Assembly: GCA_910586275.1 (NCBI GenBank)
Contig: CAJUIM010000010.1
Location: forward strand, 1 to 44,978
DNA length: 44,978 nucleotides
Direction of reading: 5' to 3'
Source: an uncultured Lachnospiraceae bacterium
GTDB taxonomy: Bacteria; Bacillota; Clostridia; Lachnospirales; Lachnospiraceae
Shown: in pieces, positions 9,135 through 17,805 of the stretch
Layout: each line of letters opens with the position of its first letter
Position numbering within the stretch: position 1 is the first letter of the stretch
Notes under the pieces: model-generated
Told to the model about the DNA's origin: nothing
Databases searched by the model: none
Seen by the model: the letters and a program-made list of their open reading frames with translations, nothing else
Translations under genes and position numbers: made by a program

Positions 9135-10148
9135 TTGGGAATGAATTCATTCGGCATTGACCTTGGGACAAGCAATATTAAAATTTATAACAGGAGCGAT
9201 GACAGTGTCATGATTGAAAAGAACATGATTGCCATCGAAAATAAAAACACACTTTTTGCCTACGGCAATTCCGCTTTTGAAATGTATGAAAAAGCACCCG
9301 GGAATATTCATATTTCTTATCCGCTGAGCAACGGCGTAATAGCGGACATCCACAATATGGAGACTCTGGTGAAGTTTTTCATATCGGATCTATGCAAAGG
9401 CAACGTAAAGCCGGCAGAATACTATGTGGCGGTGCCCACAGATGTGACATCGGTAGAGAAAAGAGCCTTTTATGATTTGGTGCGCGATGCAAACGTGAAG
9501 GCGAAGAAGGTCATGGTAGTGGAAAAAGCAGTGGCCGACGGTCTTGGGCTGGACATTGACGTGAAAAATGCACAGGGAGTACTGGTAGTGAACGTAGGGT
9601 ATGACACTACGGAAATTTCCATCCTTTCCCTTGGAGGCATTGTCTTAAGCCGTCTGATTAAAGTGGGAGGACAGAAGTTCGACGATGCCATCCGGGCGGC
9701 CATCCGGAGGGAATTCAGCCTTATTATCGGCGGCAAGACGGCAGAAAATGTGAAAATCTCGCTGAATGACTTGGAAAAAGAAGGAAAGCCTGCGGTGGTA
9801 TACGGCAGAGATATCGTTACCGGCCTTCCGGTGGAACGTGAAATCCCCACCGCTTTAGTGGACAGTTCCCTGACCGAGCATTTTGACACCATCATCGACA
9901 ATGTGAAGGTAATACTGGAAAGAACGCCGCCGGAACTTGCCGCGGACATTTACCGGCATGGCATTTACTTAACCGGAGGGGCTTCCCAGATCAGCCATCT
10001 GGCGGAACTTCTCGGCACCGGCACCGGGCTGAAAGTCCGGCTCTCCGAAAACCCGCTCAGCAGCGTTGCGTTAGGGCTTGCAAAAATTATCAAAGACGAT
10101 AACTATAAATCTGTGGCATATGATGCAATTGAAGGAATGGGTAAATGA
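9135..10148 (+). CDS. mreB: MreB-like rod-shape actin homologue (divergent)
   Basis: This is an actin-like ATPase that would guide lateral wall synthesis with MreC, MreD, RodA and PBP2. Its 337 residues are normal for MreB. Phosphate-1 (DLGTSN) is intact. Phosphate-2 reads VNVGYDTTE where MreB usually has VDIGGGTTE, the EEP motif region reads VEKAVAD, and the adenosine motif reads LTGGASQ instead of LTGGGA. It is thus a divergent paralogue whose ATP handling may differ. The start is a TTG at 9135, 9 bases after AGGGG; an ATG at 9141 would be unusually far from that site. The mreC start overlaps its stop. Confidence 0.9.
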   Translation: MGMNSFGIDLGTSNIKIYNRSDDSVMIEKNMIAIENKNTLFAYGNSAFEMYEKAPGNIHISYPLSNGVIADIHNMETLVKFFISDLCKGNVKPAEYYVAVPTDVTSVEKRAFYDLVRDANVKAKKVMVVEKAVADGLGLDIDVKNAQGVLVVNVGYDTTEISILSLGGIVLSRLIKVGGQKFDDAIRAAIRREFSLIIGGKTAENVKISLNDLEKEGKPAVVYGRDIVTGLPVEREIPTALVDSSLTEHFDTIIDNVKVILERTPPELAADIYRHGIYLTGGASQISHLAELLGTGTGLKVRLSENPLSSVALGLAKIIKDDNYKSVAYDAIEGMGK

Positions 10149-11011
10149 GTCCGATCATAAAGAGAAAAGGAGAGAAGTTTACTTTGCCAAGTAAATATCT
10201 CCTTTTTATTTTAACAATATTGTGTGCAGGAACCATTATCCTCACATTTAACACAAATATATTCAGCGGATCCTTAAATACTGTAGTGGGATATGTGATT
10301 GTGCCCTTTCAGAGCGGCATCAGTTCCGTGGGCGGCTGGCTGGCCAACCGTTCGGAAGAACTGGTGCAGATTCGGGTGCTGCTGTCCGAAAATGAATCGC
10401 TGAAGGCGCAGATTGACGATCTTACCATAGAGAATACCATCCTCCAGCAAGATCGCTACGAACTGACTAATTTGCGTGAACTGTATCTTCTGGATTCCCA
10501 ATATGAGGGTTATCACAAAGTAGGGGCACGCATTATCGCAAAGGACGCGGGAAACTGGTTCCATTCCTTTGTCATTGACAAAGGGGAAGAGGACGGAATA
10601 ACGGTGGATATGAATGTAATCGCCGGAAGCGGACTGGTGGGACGTATTGTGGATGTGGGTCCTAACTGGGCCAAAGTGACTTCCATTATTTCGGATAATT
10701 CCAATGTGAGCGGAAAAGTTCTGGCTACTTCCGATTACCTGATGGTATCCGGCGATTTGGAACTGTACAGCGGCGGGGTCATATCCTTTAATAAACTGGT
10801 GGACAGCGCGGGAAAGGTAGCGGAAGGGGACAAGATAGTCACTTCCAACATCAGCGACAAATATCTTCCTAACATACTGATCGGCTATATCAGCACTCTG
10901 AATATTGATGCAAACAATATTACGAAATCCGGGCTGCTGACCCCTGCCGTAGACTTTGAGCATCTGGAGGAAGTGCTGGTGATTACGGAATTGAAGCAGG
11001 CCATAGAATAG
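10145..11011 (+). CDS. mreC: rod shape-determining protein MreC
   Basis: A short cytosolic N-terminus is followed by one membrane helix (about residues 17-38), a coiled coil with heptad-like leucines (about 65-105), and the extracytoplasmic beta domain (GARIIAKDAGNWFHSFVIDKG and after). MreC scaffolds the elongasome between MreB and PBP2. The ATG overlaps the mreB stop (ATGA), implying translational coupling. At 288 residues the length is normal. Confidence 0.95.
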   Translation: MSPIIKRKGEKFTLPSKYLLFILTILCAGTIILTFNTNIFSGSLNTVVGYVIVPFQSGISSVGGWLANRSEELVQIRVLLSENESLKAQIDDLTIENTILQQDRYELTNLRELYLLDSQYEGYHKVGARIIAKDAGNWFHSFVIDKGEEDGITVDMNVIAGSGLVGRIVDVGPNWAKVTSIISDNSNVSGKVLATSDYLMVSGDLELYSGGVISFNKLVDSAGKVAEGDKIVTSNISDKYLPNILIGYISTLNIDANNITKSGLLTPAVDFEHLEEVLVITELKQAIE

Positions 11012-11022
11012 GAGCGGGAAGC

Positions 11023-11541
11023 GTGAAAAGAGTTTTTGTTGTGACCATAATGATAATTGCCTGTTTTCTTCTGCAAAGCACCGTATTCCATGCCATAGCT
11101 TTCGGCGGGATAGTCCCTAACTTGCTGATTGTCCTGACCGCAGCATTCGGCTTTATGCGCGGGGAGAAAACCGGCCTGACCATAGGTTTTTTCTGCGGCT
11201 TATTAATGGATATTTTTTTCGGGGAAGTCATCGGCTTCCATGCCCTCTTATATATGTATGTGGGATATACCAACGGAAAATTCAACCACATATTCTTCCC
11301 GGAAGACGTGAAGCTTCCCATTGTGCTCATTATCTGCAGCGACTTGTTTTACAGCCTGACCTGCTATTTGCTTATGTTCATGATGCGTACACGATTCCAC
11401 ATCAGCTTTTATTTTTTACATGTTATTTTACCCGAAATTGTTTATACCATTGTAGTTACCATTTTCCTTTATCCGGTGATTCTTTGGATAAACCGCAAGC
11501 TGGAAAGCAGCGAAAAAAGGAGTGCAAAGAAATTTGTTTGA
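11023..11541 (+). CDS. mreD: rod shape-determining protein MreD
   Basis: This is a 172-residue integral membrane protein with about five hydrophobic segments and the typical GIVPNLLIVLTAAFGFMRGEK stretch near the N-terminus. GTG start at 11023, preceded by a GGAGCGGGA ribosome site 11 bp after mreC ends. The 3' end overlaps the start of the penicillin-binding protein gene. Confidence 0.92.
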   Translation: MKRVFVVTIMIIACFLLQSTVFHAIAFGGIVPNLLIVLTAAFGFMRGEKTGLTIGFFCGLLMDIFFGEVIGFHALLYMYVGYTNGKFNHIFFPEDVKLPIVLIICSDLFYSLTCYLLMFMMRTRFHISFYFLHVILPEIVYTIVVTIFLYPVILWINRKLESSEKRSAKKFV

Positions 11542-14413
11542 TCGTTTTAAAGAAAATTTCCTTAATGCGGTAAGCATACGTCTGTTGGTTCTGATCATTA
11601 TTTTCCTGTTCTGCGGCGGAGTCATGATTTACCGCGTTTTTGACTTACAGATTGTAAACGGTGAGAAATATCTGGACGATTTCCGGTTTATGACTACGAA
11701 AAAGCGGACACTGCCCAGTACCAGAGGAAATATTTATGACCGTAACGGCAAATGTCTTGCCTACAATGAACTTGCTTATAATGTGACCATTGAAGATGTC
11801 TATGAATCCGGCCGGAATAAGAATGCCAACTTAAACGGGATGATTTATGATCTGATTCAGATGATCGAGAAAAACGGCGATGCCATTATCAATGATTTTA
11901 ATGTTGTCATTGATTCTGACGGCAATTATGCTTTTGCGGTAGAGGACAGGCAGCTGAAGCGTTTTCTGGCGGACGTGTACGGTTTCGCCTCTTATGACGA
12001 TATGCTGGCAGATCAGCAGAACGGTTATAAATATGCCACGAAGACTGCCGCGGAAGTGGTTCATGACCTTTGTGCCAGCAGCCGTTTCGGCATCGGCCAA
12101 TACAGAGATCCTGAGGACAGAAGTACCTTTGAGCCGGAACTTGGCTACACGAAGGAGGAAGTCTTAAAAATCCTGACGGTACGCTATGCCATGAATGCCA
12201 ACAGCTTTCAGAAATACATTGCCACCACCATTGCCACTAATGTAAGCGAAGAAACGGTGGCGGTAGTCATGGAAAACAGCGATAAGCTGGCCGGCGTGTC
12301 CGTAGCCGAGGATACCGTGCGCCGCTATGTGGACAGTATCTATTTTTCCCAGATAATCGGTTATACGGGTAAGGTGTCTCAGGACGAATTGGCGGTTCTG
12401 AAAGAAGAGGATTCCAAATATGAAATGAACGATATTGTAGGAAAGTCCGGCATTGAATTTTCCATGGAATCGGAACTGCAGGGAACAAAAGGCTCTGAGG
12501 ATGTAATCGTGGATCATATGGGAAAAGTGATTGAAGCCAAAAACAGGGTGGAACCTACGGCAGGCAATGATCTCTACCTGACCTTGGACAGCGATCTTCA
12601 AGTGACCATATACCATATTCTTGAGACAAAGCTGGCCAGCATACTGCTGACTCAGATCCGGAATATCAAAGAATACAATCCGGAGGAAAATGTGGGCAAG
12701 AATATACTGATTCCCATAGACGATGTATACTATGCCCTATTTAACAACAATATTATCGACACTTCCCATTTTTCGGAGGAGGGAGCAGGAGAAACGGAGC
12801 AGGAAGTCCTGAAAAGCTTTGAAAACCGCAAAAACCGGGTAATGGAGGAATTGCGGGCGGAACTGACGGACAAGAAAACCGCGTACAATGAACTGACTGA
12901 GGAATATCAGGTGTATGAAAGCTATATCACGTCCCTGCTTTATTCCAATGCGGTAATAATGGAAAGCGAACTGGACACCTCCGACGAGATATATCTCGCT
13001 TGGAGCAAACAGGAAATCATCAGCCTTCATGAGTATTTAAACTATGTGATTTCCATGAACTGGGTGGATGTGACAAAGCTGAATCTGACCGGAAAATATT
13101 CCGACTCCGAAGAGGTTTATGAGAAGCTGCTGGCTTATATCTTTGAAAATATCGACCACAATTCGGGTTTTAACAAAAGAGTGTACAAGTATATGATACG
13201 CGATAATGAGATTTCCGGCAGACAGGTGTGCAGCCTGCTTCTGGAACAGGAAATCATTCAGGTGGAGGAGGAAGAACTGAACCGTTTCCGGAACGGACAG
13301 ATTTCTTCTTATGATTTCATGCGAAACCGCATACGGAATCTGGACATTACGCCTGCCCAGCTGGCACTGGACCCTCATTCGGCATCCGCGGTACTGACGG
13401 ATGTGAATACCGGGGAAGTTCTGGCTCTTGTATCCTATCCTTCTTATGACAATAACCGGATGGCAAACGGTGTGGATGCGGATTATTTCAATTCTCTCCT
13501 GAACGATTTGTCCACGCCGCTGATTAACTATGCCACTTATCAGCGGACTGCACCGGGGTCTACTTTTAAAATGGTGTCCGCCACTGCCGGACTGCTGGAA
13601 AATGTAGTTGACCTTTCCACTTCCATCCAGTGTACGGGGACTTTCGACAAACTGGACGAAAACCAACCGCCTCACTGCTGGAACAGGCATGGGCATGGAA
13701 TGATGGATCTGTCCGCAGGAATCCAGCATTCCTGCAATATCTATTATTATGAGCTGGGATACCGTCTTGGCTCTGTAGGGGAACGGTATATACCGGATAT
13801 CGGTCTGCAGAAACTGACAAATTACGCGGATATGTATGGCCTGACGGAAACTTCGGGAATCGAGATAGAAGAGTCTGCGCCTAAGGTTTCGGACATGGAT
13901 GCCGTCCGCTCCGCCATCGGGCAGGGTACCAATAACTTTACCACTGTCGGACTTGCGCGATACATTACAACGGTAGCAAACAGCGGAACGTGTTATAATT
14001 TAACATTATTGGACAAAGTTACCGATCACAATAATGTGCTGATTGAAGATTATCATGCCCAAGTGCGGAATACCATCGAAATGGACAGTGCTTATTGGGA
14101 TGCCATCCATCTTGGCATGCGAAGGGTAGTGGAAGCGAAAAAGTATTACAGTGACTTGAGTGTCAGCGTGGCAGGCAAGACAGGTACGGCGCAGGAAAGC
14201 ACAAGCCGGCCGAATCATGCTCTTTTTGTCGGATATGCACCCTATGAGAAACCGGAGATAGCCATTGCGGTCCGTGTGGCCAACGGCTATACTTCCGATT
14301 ATTCGGCACAGATAGCAAAAGATGTGATTCAATATTATTATCATCTGGCAGATGAAGAGGAACTGGCAGGAACCGCAGAAGAGTTGGCAGGCGGAAGCCT
14401 CAATGCGGATTGA
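11534..14413 (+). CDS. mrdA: class B penicillin-binding protein 2 with large insertion
   Basis: This is the elongasome transpeptidase partner of RodA. A membrane helix (about residues 15-37) precedes the dimerisation domain (RGNIYDRNG) and the transpeptidase domain. Catalytic motifs are STFK (Ser near residue 676), SCN and KTGTA (Lys near 882). At about 959 residues it is far longer than the usual 600-750. The excess is a mostly helical, charged insertion of about 240 residues (roughly 370-605) between VYLTLDSDLQ-type and ALDP..GEVLALVSYPSYD-type elements that are normally close together. A GTG at 11522 is in frame but overlaps the AAGGAG ribosome site, so the TTG at 11534 is the more likely start. 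Confidence 0.92.
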   Translation: MFDRFKENFLNAVSIRLLVLIIIFLFCGGVMIYRVFDLQIVNGEKYLDDFRFMTTKKRTLPSTRGNIYDRNGKCLAYNELAYNVTIEDVYESGRNKNANLNGMIYDLIQMIEKNGDAIINDFNVVIDSDGNYAFAVEDRQLKRFLADVYGFASYDDMLADQQNGYKYATKTAAEVVHDLCASSRFGIGQYRDPEDRSTFEPELGYTKEEVLKILTVRYAMNANSFQKYIATTIATNVSEETVAVVMENSDKLAGVSVAEDTVRRYVDSIYFSQIIGYTGKVSQDELAVLKEEDSKYEMNDIVGKSGIEFSMESELQGTKGSEDVIVDHMGKVIEAKNRVEPTAGNDLYLTLDSDLQVTIYHILETKLASILLTQIRNIKEYNPEENVGKNILIPIDDVYYALFNNNIIDTSHFSEEGAGETEQEVLKSFENRKNRVMEELRAELTDKKTAYNELTEEYQVYESYITSLLYSNAVIMESELDTSDEIYLAWSKQEIISLHEYLNYVISMNWVDVTKLNLTGKYSDSEEVYEKLLAYIFENIDHNSGFNKRVYKYMIRDNEISGRQVCSLLLEQEIIQVEEEELNRFRNGQISSYDFMRNRIRNLDITPAQLALDPHSASAVLTDVNTGEVLALVSYPSYDNNRMANGVDADYFNSLLNDLSTPLINYATYQRTAPGSTFKMVSATAGLLENVVDLSTSIQCTGTFDKLDENQPPHCWNRHGHGMMDLSAGIQHSCNIYYYELGYRLGSVGERYIPDIGLQKLTNYADMYGLTETSGIEIEESAPKVSDMDAVRSAIGQGTNNFTTVGLARYITTVANSGTCYNLTLLDKVTDHNNVLIEDYHAQVRNTIEMDSAYWDAIHLGMRRVVEAKKYYSDLSVSVAGKTGTAQESTSRPNHALFVGYAPYEKPEIAIAVRVANGYTSDYSAQIAKDVIQYYYHLADEEELAGTAEELAGGSLNAD

Positions 14414-14440
14414 CATTCCGCGGAAAAGGAGTATATACCC

Positions 14441-15118
14441 ATGAAAAATATGGTTATCATAAAAAGTTTCCAGAACGGAATTTCCGTTTACTTAAACAGT
14501 GAGATTCCCTTTGATGAGCTGCTGAAAGAAGTGGCTTTCAAATTCAGGGAATCCGGCAATTTCTTTAAAAATGCCAAAATGGCCATTTCCCTTGAGGGAA
14601 GGCCTCTTTCGGAAGAAGAGGAACGGATGATATTGAATGTCATCTGTGAGAATTCCGATTTACATATTGTCTGTCTGGTGGGGAAAGACGAAGAAACTAA
14701 CCAGAATTACCTGAAAGCGATACAGCAGTTGGAATACCGCAGCAAGGAAGAAGGAAACGACGGTCAGTTTTACCGCGGGACATTGAAAAACGGTCAGATT
14801 CTGGAAACTGAGTCAAGCATCGTTGTCCTTGGCGACGTCTATCCGGGCAGTGCCATTATTTCCACGAAGGACATTGTCATCCTTGGGGGACTGTTCGGAA
14901 AGGCTTATGCCGGAGGGAACGGCAGCGACGGACATTATGTGGCAGCGCTTGAAATGTCGCCGGAAAGGTTACAGATCGGCGATTTCAAATATAAAGCTTC
15001 CAAACCGATGAAATGGTCAATCAGGCCAAAAGTACAGCCGAAAATAGCATACGTCAAAGATAATAAGGTTGTGATGGAACCCATTACCAAAGAATTACTG
15101 AATGACCTGCCATTATAG
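14441..15118 (+). CDS. minC: septum site-determining protein MinC
   Basis: MinC inhibits FtsZ assembly away from midcell. The N-terminal domain (about 1-105) is weakly conserved. The C-terminal right-handed beta-helix (GTLKNGQILETESSIVVLGDV, then GGLFGKAYAG) is diagnostic and binds MinD and FtsZ. At 225 residues the length is normal. An AAAAGGAG ribosome site precedes the ATG. It starts the minCDE set placed inside the cell-shape operon, as in other rod-shaped clostridia. Confidence 0.93.
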   Translation: MKNMVIIKSFQNGISVYLNSEIPFDELLKEVAFKFRESGNFFKNAKMAISLEGRPLSEEEERMILNVICENSDLHIVCLVGKDEETNQNYLKAIQQLEYRSKEEGNDGQFYRGTLKNGQILETESSIVVLGDVYPGSAIISTKDIVILGGLFGKAYAGGNGSDGHYVAALEMSPERLQIGDFKYKASKPMKWSIRPKVQPKIAYVKDNKVVMEPITKELLNDLPL

Positions 15119-15177
15119 GCAATTTTTCAGGGGACGGCAAACAATTCGCAGAATGCAATTCATCAGGAGGTAAGTAT

Positions 15178-15969
15178 ATGAGTGAAGTAATTGTCGTCAC
15201 ATCAGGGAAAGGCGGGGTAGGCAAAACCACTACTACCGCAAACGTTGGTACCGGTTTAGCAGCAATGGGAAAAAGCGTGGTTCTGATCGACACGGATATC
15301 GGTCTTAGGAACCTTGACGTAGTCATGGGTCTGGAGAATCGGATCGTCTACAATTTGGTGGACGTGATAGAAGGGAAATGCCGTGTGAAGCAGGCGTTGA
15401 TTAAGGATAAGCGTCACCAGAGCCTGTATCTGATGCCTTCCGCACAGACCAGGGACAAGTCGGCGGTAACGCCGCCGCAAATGATAAAAATGATTCAGCA
15501 GCTGAAAGAGCAGTTCGATTACATAATACTGGACTGCCCGGCAGGAATCGAACAAGGCTTTCAGAATGCCATTGCAGGCGCGGATCATGCATTGGTTGTC
15601 ACTACGCCGGAAGTATCCGCCATACGGGATGCGGACCGGATTATCGGGCTGCTGGAGGCAAATGAGTTTAAGAAAATCGACCTTATCATCAACCGCCTCC
15701 GCTATGATATGGTGAAACGGGGGGAAATGATGACGGCATCGGACGTGGTGGATATTTTATCCATTCCGCTTATCGGTGTAGTGCCGGATGACGAAAATGT
15801 GGTAATTGCAACAAATCAGGGAGAACCTCTTGTGGGAAACAGCACTATGGCAGGCAGGGCATATCAGAATATCTGCGAGCGGGTACTGGGAAAAGAAATA
15901 CCTTTCATCGACTTTGAACGTACCATATCTTTTTGGACAAGGGTGACAGGCATATTCCACAAAAATTAG
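15178..15969 (+). CDS. minD: septum site-determining ATPase MinD
   Basis: This is a ParA/MinD-type ATPase that recruits MinC to the membrane. The deviant Walker A motif KGGVGKTT is at residues 11-18, followed by DTDIGLRNLD and the switch segment LDCPAGIE. The C-terminal tail (SFWTRVTGIFHKN) is the position of the membrane-targeting amphipathic helix, here ending with aromatic residues. At 263 residues the length is normal. The start codon follows an AGGAGG site. Confidence 0.97.
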   Translation: MSEVIVVTSGKGGVGKTTTTANVGTGLAAMGKSVVLIDTDIGLRNLDVVMGLENRIVYNLVDVIEGKCRVKQALIKDKRHQSLYLMPSAQTRDKSAVTPPQMIKMIQQLKEQFDYIILDCPAGIEQGFQNAIAGADHALVVTTPEVSAIRDADRIIGLLEANEFKKIDLIINRLRYDMVKRGEMMTASDVVDILSIPLIGVVPDDENVVIATNQGEPLVGNSTMAGRAYQNICERVLGKEIPFIDFERTISFWTRVTGIFHKN

Positions 15970-15984
15970 AGGGAGGCTTCGGTT

Positions 15985-16251
15985 ATGGGATTGGGAAATT
16001 TTTTGAGAAGGAAAAGTTCCAAAGAGATTGCGAAAGACAGGCTGAAAATCCTGCTGATATCCGACCGGGTGAACTGTTCGCCTGAAATGATGGAAATGAT
16101 AAAAACGGATATTGCGAAAGTGATTTCAAAATACATGAAGATAGATGCGCAGAGCATGGAAATCCAGATTACGAAGACAAGCACCAAAGGCTTAGGGAAA
16201 ACACCTGCCTTATATGCCAATATTCCCATACTGGATTTAAACAAACTGTAA
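15985..16251 (+). CDS. minE: cell division topological specificity factor MinE
   Basis: This 88-residue protein displaces MinC from MinD and drives Min dynamics. The order is typical: an N-terminal membrane and MinD-contact segment (KDRLKILLISDR), then a C-terminal topological-specificity domain. It lies 15 bp after minD with a GGGAGG site. Its presence means an oscillating MinE-type system rather than DivIVA-MinJ control. Confidence 0.95.
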   Translation: MGLGNFLRRKSSKEIAKDRLKILLISDRVNCSPEMMEMIKTDIAKVISKYMKIDAQSMEIQITKTSTKGLGKTPALYANIPILDLNKL

Positions 16252-16278
16252 TGACAGACGAAGATGAAAGGATAAAAA

Positions 16279-17391
16279 ATGTTAAGGCAATACAGAGTAC
16301 GGGATTATGATTTTAAACTGATAATATTAGTGGCAGCGCTTACGGTATTCGGCATATTTGCCGTCGGCAGCGCTGCCGACGAATCGCTGCAGCGTACGCA
16401 GATGGCGGGTTTTATCTTTGGGTCTTTCCTGATGATTGTCATCTCGCTGTTTGATTATTCCGTACTCTTGAAGCTGTACTGGCTTTTCTATGTGGGCAAT
16501 ATTGGGCTCCTGCTGTTAGTATATCAATTTGGGGAGTCTTCCAACAATGCCCAGCGTTGGATCACTTTATTCGGAATCCGCTTTCAACCGTCAGAAATTG
16601 CAAAAATAATGTTGATTCTCTTTTATGCACAGTTTATAATGAAACATAGGGAGAAGCTGAATACCTTTAAGTATATTGCACTATGCTGCAGTTTCGTAGT
16701 GCCATCGCTCTATTTAATCTACAGACAGCCAAATCTGTCCACAACGATTTTAGTAGCCGTTGTATTCTGTGTGATAATGTTTGTGGGTGGAATCAGCTGG
16801 AAACTGGTAGCAGGCGTGCTGGCCGTGTTTATCCCTACGGCAATTATCCTTTTCAGCATTATCATACAGCCGGATCAGACGCTGATTAAAGATTATCAGC
16901 AGACGCGTATCCTTGCTTTCCTGAATCCGGAACAATATGCCACTGCCGAAGCATACCAACAGCTGAATTCCATTATGGCTATCGGTTCCGGGCAGCTGCA
17001 TGGGAAGGGGTATAATACAAATGAAATAAGTTCCGTGAAAAACGGCAATTTCATTTCGGAACCGCAGACCGATTTTATCTTCGCAGTCATAGGGGAAGAG
17101 TTCGGTTTTATCGGGGCCTGTACGATAATTATCCTTCTTTTACTGATTACGCTGGAATGCCTTTTTATCGCTCATAAGGCAAAGGATCTGGCCGGAAGCA
17201 TTATTGCGGCTGGCATGGCAGGGCTTATCGGGTTTCAGGGCTTTTTAAATATTGGGGTCACGACGATGCTGCTTCCGAATACCGGAGTGACGCTTCCCTT
17301 TGTCAGCTACGGGCTGACCTCTCTGGTGAGTCTCTATATTGGAATCGGTTTCGTACTGAATGTTGGGCTGCAATGCAAAAAATATTACTAG
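16279..17391 (+). CDS. rodA: RodA/FtsW family peptidoglycan glycosyltransferase
   Basis: This is a polytopic SEDS protein (370 residues, about ten hydrophobic segments) that polymerises lipid II. Typical blocks are the early NAQRWI and QPSEIAK segments, the large loop region GSGQLHGKGYN, and EPQTDFIFAVIGEEFGF. The late segment NTGVTLPFVSYGLTSLVSLYIGIG is also typical. Placement with mreBCD, PBP2 and min genes favours the RodA (elongation) role over FtsW. Confidence 0.92.
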   Translation: MLRQYRVRDYDFKLIILVAALTVFGIFAVGSAADESLQRTQMAGFIFGSFLMIVISLFDYSVLLKLYWLFYVGNIGLLLLVYQFGESSNNAQRWITLFGIRFQPSEIAKIMLILFYAQFIMKHREKLNTFKYIALCCSFVVPSLYLIYRQPNLSTTILVAVVFCVIMFVGGISWKLVAGVLAVFIPTAIILFSIIIQPDQTLIKDYQQTRILAFLNPEQYATAEAYQQLNSIMAIGSGQLHGKGYNTNEISSVKNGNFISEPQTDFIFAVIGEEFGFIGACTIIILLLLITLECLFIAHKAKDLAGSIIAAGMAGLIGFQGFLNIGVTTMLLPNTGVTLPFVSYGLTSLVSLYIGIGFVLNVGLQCKKYY

Positions 17392-17409
17392 ATAAGAGAG
17401 GGTATGACA

Positions 17410-17805
17410 ATGAATATTGCACTGATTGCACATGATGCCAAGAAAAAGCTGATGCAGAATTTCTGCATTGCCTACAAAGGAATTCTGAGCAAGAATTCAT
17501 TATTTGCCACAGGGACAACAGGAAGACTGATCGAAGAGGTGACCAATTTAACCATTTATAAATATCTTGCCGGGCATTTAGGAGGGGAACAGCAGTTATG
17601 CGCGCAGATTGAATCCAATGATATTGATCTGGTCATCTTTTTGCAGGATCCGCTTGCCCCTAAGCTGCAGGAACCGGGCGTAAACAATGTGATGCGTTTA
17701 TGCGATATGTACAATATTCCTTTAGCGACGAATCTTGCATCAGCGGAACTATTGATAAAATCTCTGGACAGAGGGGACTTAGAGTGGCGTGAAATGTATA
17801 AATAA
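17410..17805 (+). CDS. methylglyoxal synthase homologue with substituted active site
   Basis: The 131-residue protein aligns over its whole length with MgsA (IALIAHD at the start, FATGTTGRLI, DLVIFLQDPL, NIPLATN). MgsA converts dihydroxyacetone phosphate to methylglyoxal. Positions usually GGDQQ and PHEPDV read GGEQQ and LQEPGV here. The catalytic Asp71, His98 and Asp101 of the E. coli enzyme therefore correspond to Glu, Gln and Gly. Residual activity is doubtful and a sensory or structural role is possible. The ATG at 17410 has GAGAGGG at better spacing than the in-frame ATG at 17404. The 3' end overlaps the next gene. Confidence 0.85.
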   Translation: MNIALIAHDAKKKLMQNFCIAYKGILSKNSLFATGTTGRLIEEVTNLTIYKYLAGHLGGEQQLCAQIESNDIDLVIFLQDPLAPKLQEPGVNNVMRLCDMYNIPLATNLASAELLIKSLDRGDLEWREMYK

